This document shows positions 6,571 through 8,021 of a stretch of DNA of 8,021 nucleotides, in pieces. The notes beneath the pieces are model-generated. The model saw only the letters and a program-made list of their open reading frames with translations, had not been told where the DNA came from and ran no database searches. The position numbers and the translations under genes are program-made. The stretch spans positions 1 through 8,021 of the forward strand of contig PEWM01000248.1 of assembly GCA_002779455.1 (NCBI GenBank), given 5' to 3'. The first letter of the stretch is position 1. Each line of letters opens with the position of its first letter. This stretch comes from Deltaproteobacteria bacterium CG07_land_8_20_14_0_80_60_11. GTDB taxonomy: Bacteria > Desulfobacterota > Desulfobaccia > Desulfobaccales > 0-14-0-80-60-11.

Positions 6571-7215
6571 TCATAAAAATCCGTGCCGGGCCAGCAGTTC
6601 CGGGGTGACCCCCTCCCCTGCCGGCGCCTCCCGGCCCAACAGCCGGGCCACGTACTTGCCGATGATATCCGTTTCCAGGTTGACCCGGCCGCCCACTTTC
6701 AAGGCGGCCAGGGTGGTCTCCCGGGCGGTGTGCGGGATGACGTTCACCGTGAAGGTGTGGCCCTGACAAATATTCACGGTCAGGGAAACCCCGTCCACCG
6801 CGATGGAGCCCTTCTCGATGACGAAGCGGCTCAGGGCGGCCGGCAGCTCGAATTTCATCTGGATATGGGCCGGGCCGGGCCGGAGTTCCCGCACCACCCC
6901 GACCCCGTCCACGTGGCCGGTGACCAGGTGGCCGCCCAGGCGGTCTCCCAGTCTGACGGCCCTTTCTAAGTTTACCCGATCCCCTACCTTTTTCAAGGGG
7001 AAAGTCGTGCCGGCCAGGGTCTCGGGGGACACCTCGAAGCTGGCCCGGGGCGGCGCCAGGGCCACCACCGTCAGGCAAGCCCCGGCGATGGCCACCGACT
7101 CACCCAGGGTGAGCTCCGCGGCGGGAAACGAGGTCTTGACCACGAGCCTGAGGCCCTCGGCCATGGGAGTTAAGCCGACGATTTCCCCGATACCTTCCAC
7201 CAGCCCGGTGAACAT
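6571..7215 (-). CDS. ribE: Riboflavin synthase alpha chain
   Basis: This enzyme dismutates two 6,7-dimethyl-8-ribityllumazine molecules into riboflavin and the diaminouracil precursor, acting as a cytosolic trimer. The 214-residue product has the two tandem lumazine-binding barrels. Barrel one covers about 1-97, with the conserved MFTGLVEGIG start and GACLTVV at 45-51. Barrel two covers about 98-190, with GHLVTGHVDG at 95-104, GSIAVDGVSLTV at 136-147 and the IPHTARETTL motif at 160-169. Length is typical. The ATG at 7213-7215 encodes the invariant MFTG; its ribosome site (AAGGAT, about 11 bases away) is weak. It is the first gene of the riboflavin cluster, divergent from the riboswitch unit. 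The usual upstream partner ribD is not adjacent. Confidence 0.98.
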   Translation of the reverse strand: MFTGLVEGIGEIVGLTPMAEGLRLVVKTSFPAAELTLGESVAIAGACLTVVALAPPRASFEVSPETLAGTTFPLKKVGDRVNLERAVRLGDRLGGHLVTGHVDGVGVVRELRPGPAHIQMKFELPAALSRFVIEKGSIAVDGVSLTVNICQGHTFTVNVIPHTARETTLAALKVGGRVNLETDIIGKYVARLLGREAPAGEGVTPELLARHGFL

Positions 7216-7251
7216 GAACGATCTTATCCTTAACTGGGTAATTATGCTATC

Positions 7252-7280
7252 AGTTTATCCTATCCGCCCGGATAAGCCAA
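7252..7280 (-). promoter_or_regulatory. Candidate ribE promoter with TTATCC inverted repeat in the spacer
   Basis: On the minus strand TTGGCT (7275-7280) and TAAACT (7252-7257) are separated by 17 bases. An inverted repeat TTATCC (7255-7260) / GGATAA (7270-7275) lies between and partly over the two boxes, and a further TTATCC copy sits at 7224-7229 in the leader. Each box matches consensus at four of six positions, so this is a candidate only. No FMN riboswitch signature was seen in the leader. Confidence 0.35.
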
Positions 7281-7411
7281 CGCCTTTTCCCCCCCACAAA
7301 AAGCCGCGCCCCTACCGTGGTTTCCTCGTTAACAAATTCGTAGCTAGATGGAATTATGTTCAAGTCTATCAATTTAAATTTTCATTAAAGTATATTTATT
7401 TTAAATATTTC

Positions 7412-7440
7412 TTGACTATTGTGATTTTTTTCCATAAGGT
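7412..7440 (+). promoter_or_regulatory. Promoter of the riboswitch-receiver transcript
   Basis: TTGACT (7412-7417), a 17-base spacer and TAAGGT (7435-7440) predict a start near 7447, immediately before the aptamer. The preceding 50 bases (7361-7411) are almost entirely A and T, like an UP element. The -35 is strong and the -10 modest. The placement one turn upstream of a well-defined leader RNA supports it. Confidence 0.55.
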
Positions 7441-7445
7441 TGAGG

Positions 7446-7534
7446 TATCCAGCTATAAGCTAAACTCGCCGCAAGGCGGGGACGGAAAGCCACGGGTCTC
7501 AATAATCATCAACGAGATGGCCGGGTTGCCTGGG
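7446..7534 (+). ncRNA. GEMM-I class cyclic dinucleotide riboswitch
   Basis: The leader contains the hallmark elements of the GEMM-I (cyclic-di-GMP-I) aptamer. There is an AGCUAAAC junction (7458-7465) and a hairpin closed by a GCAA tetraloop (stem 7465-7470 with 7475-7480). The highly conserved GGACGGAAAGCC (7479-7490, consensus GGACGCAAAGCC) and ACGGGUCU (7492-7499) follow. The second stem closes through GAGAU (7514-7518) into the 3' segment CCGGGUUGCC (7521-7530). UCCAG (7448-7452) can pair with CUGGG (7530-7534) to close P1. GEMM-I RNAs bind c-di-GMP, while the Ib variant of Geobacter relatives binds c-AMP-GMP; the difference lies in G versus A at the base (G20 in Vc2 numbering) that reads as A7458 here. 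Deviations are a U inserted in the junction and a shorter 3' receptor strand. Confidence 0.85.
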
Positions 7535-7555
7535 AAAAGGCGCCCCGGCCTTTTT
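7519..7555 (+). terminator. Riboswitch-controlled intrinsic terminator
   Basis: GGCCGGG (7519-7525) pairs perfectly with CCCGGCC (7544-7550). An inner GCC/GGC stem (7528-7530 with 7539-7541) lies in the loop, and five U residues follow (7551-7555). The 5' arm and loop overlap the 3' strand of the aptamer, so ligand-stabilised aptamer folding and terminator formation should exclude each other. This predicts ligand-induced read-through, an ON switch. The fold is seen directly; the regulatory direction is inferred. Confidence 0.8.
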
Positions 7556-7672
7556 CTTGCCAGGCGCGTGCAGCCTCAAGGGCATCACGGCGCGATCACC
7601 GGCCGGTCCAAGAAACAGCCAGATCCGTGGGTTTCCCAGGAAACGGGCCTATGCAACCCAAAGGATGTGGTA

Positions 7673-8021
7673 ATGCTCAACCCCCTGATCTGCATTGTAT
7701 CTGAGGAAAGCAGCTCCCCTGATGATTTGCGGCAGCGCCTTACCCGGCACGGCTTGCAAGGGGTGCGGTCCGTTCGGCGGACCGAGGCCCTCAGGTTTTT
7801 TGAGGAGGTCAAGCCCGATCTCGCCATCATCGATTCCCGGGAAACAGATGCCGGCCAGGACCTGGAAATGGCCAGATTACTGCACCGGCAACACCGCCGT
7901 ACCCCGGTGTTCTTAATCGTCCGGGAAAGCTCCGAGACCAAGGCCATTGCGGCGCTCCGGGCCGGAGTAACGGATTACTTTCAACGGCCGCTGGCCTTAC
8001 GGGAGCTGCTGGCGAGCATCC
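7673..8021 (+). CDS. Response regulator receiver domain protein with divergent switch residues (partial)
   Basis: An open frame of 116 codons runs off the right edge. It follows the CheY-like receiver pattern. There is a beta strand LICIVS (5-10), then Glu11-Glu12 at the place of the acidic pair, and AIIDS with Asp54 as the candidate phospho-acceptor. A beta-4 strand PVFLIV (78-83) follows, and ALRAGVTDYFQRPL (94-107) is the alpha4-beta5-alpha5 region. The usual Thr/Ser after beta 4 is Val83 and the invariant Lys is Arg105, so phosphorylation signalling may be altered or lost. The ATG is supported by AAAGGA seven bases upstream; a GTG two codons earlier is possible. It lies about 120 bases after the riboswitch terminator, so its expression should depend on a cyclic dinucleotide. 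Any output domain lies outside the window. Confidence 0.8.
   Translation, partial: MLNPLICIVSEESSSPDDLRQRLTRHGLQGVRSVRRTEALRFFEEVKPDLAIIDSRETDAGQDLEMARLLHRQHRRTPVFLIVRESSETKAIAALRAGVTDYFQRPLALRELLASI

Noticed and set aside
7585..7947. A 120-codon minus-strand open frame
   Set aside because: It lies antisense to the receiver-domain gene and its leader. The plus frame has receiver motifs and a ribosome site, the minus frame has neither.

Overview
The window looks like a chromosomal segment of a GC-rich Desulfobacterota (former deltaproteobacterial) species. The clues are the order rpsF-rpsR-DUF2232-rplI, a ribE-ribBA-ribH-nusB cluster, a GEMM-I type cyclic dinucleotide riboswitch and the codon use. 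The lineage is inferred from gene order and RNA class, not from a marker-gene comparison. Almost all genes lie on the minus strand; the main plus-strand gene starts near the right edge.

Right to left along the minus strand there are four blocks. (1) 4058-7215 is the riboflavin cluster: riboflavin synthase (ribE), bifunctional DHBP synthase/GTP cyclohydrolase II (ribBA), lumazine synthase (ribH), then the antitermination factor nusB. Together these cover the pathway from GTP and ribulose 5-phosphate to riboflavin except the deaminase/reductase RibD, which is not in the window. Each gap flanking ribBA is filled by a roughly 170-180 bp element bounded by long low-complexity inverted repeats. (2) 3263-3898 encodes a glycine-zipper lipoprotein. 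(3) 2067-3180 is a visibly AT-rich island. It holds an overlapping pair of unrecognised small genes, with its own promoter and an upstream palindrome, and the C-terminal remnant of an IS1-like transposase. (4) 1-2066 is the ribosomal operon: a strong promoter, a leader that can fold over the rpsF ribosome binding site, then rpsF (S6), rpsR (S18), a DUF2232 membrane protein and the start of rplI (L9), which runs off the left edge.

On the plus strand, the 7216-7672 gap carries an AT-rich promoter, a GEMM-I riboswitch and a strong intrinsic terminator. The terminator's 5' arm re-uses the 3' part of the aptamer. This leads into a response-regulator receiver domain (7673 to the window end) whose conserved switch residues are partly replaced. 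The base at the ligand-discriminating position of the aptamer reads as A rather than G. That raises the possibility of a 3',3'-cGAMP (c-AMP-GMP) sensor instead of a c-di-GMP sensor.

The most interesting points are the riboswitch-terminator-receiver unit, the unrecognised two-gene AT-rich cassette, and the two similarly built inverted-repeat elements abutting the stop codons of ribE and ribBA.
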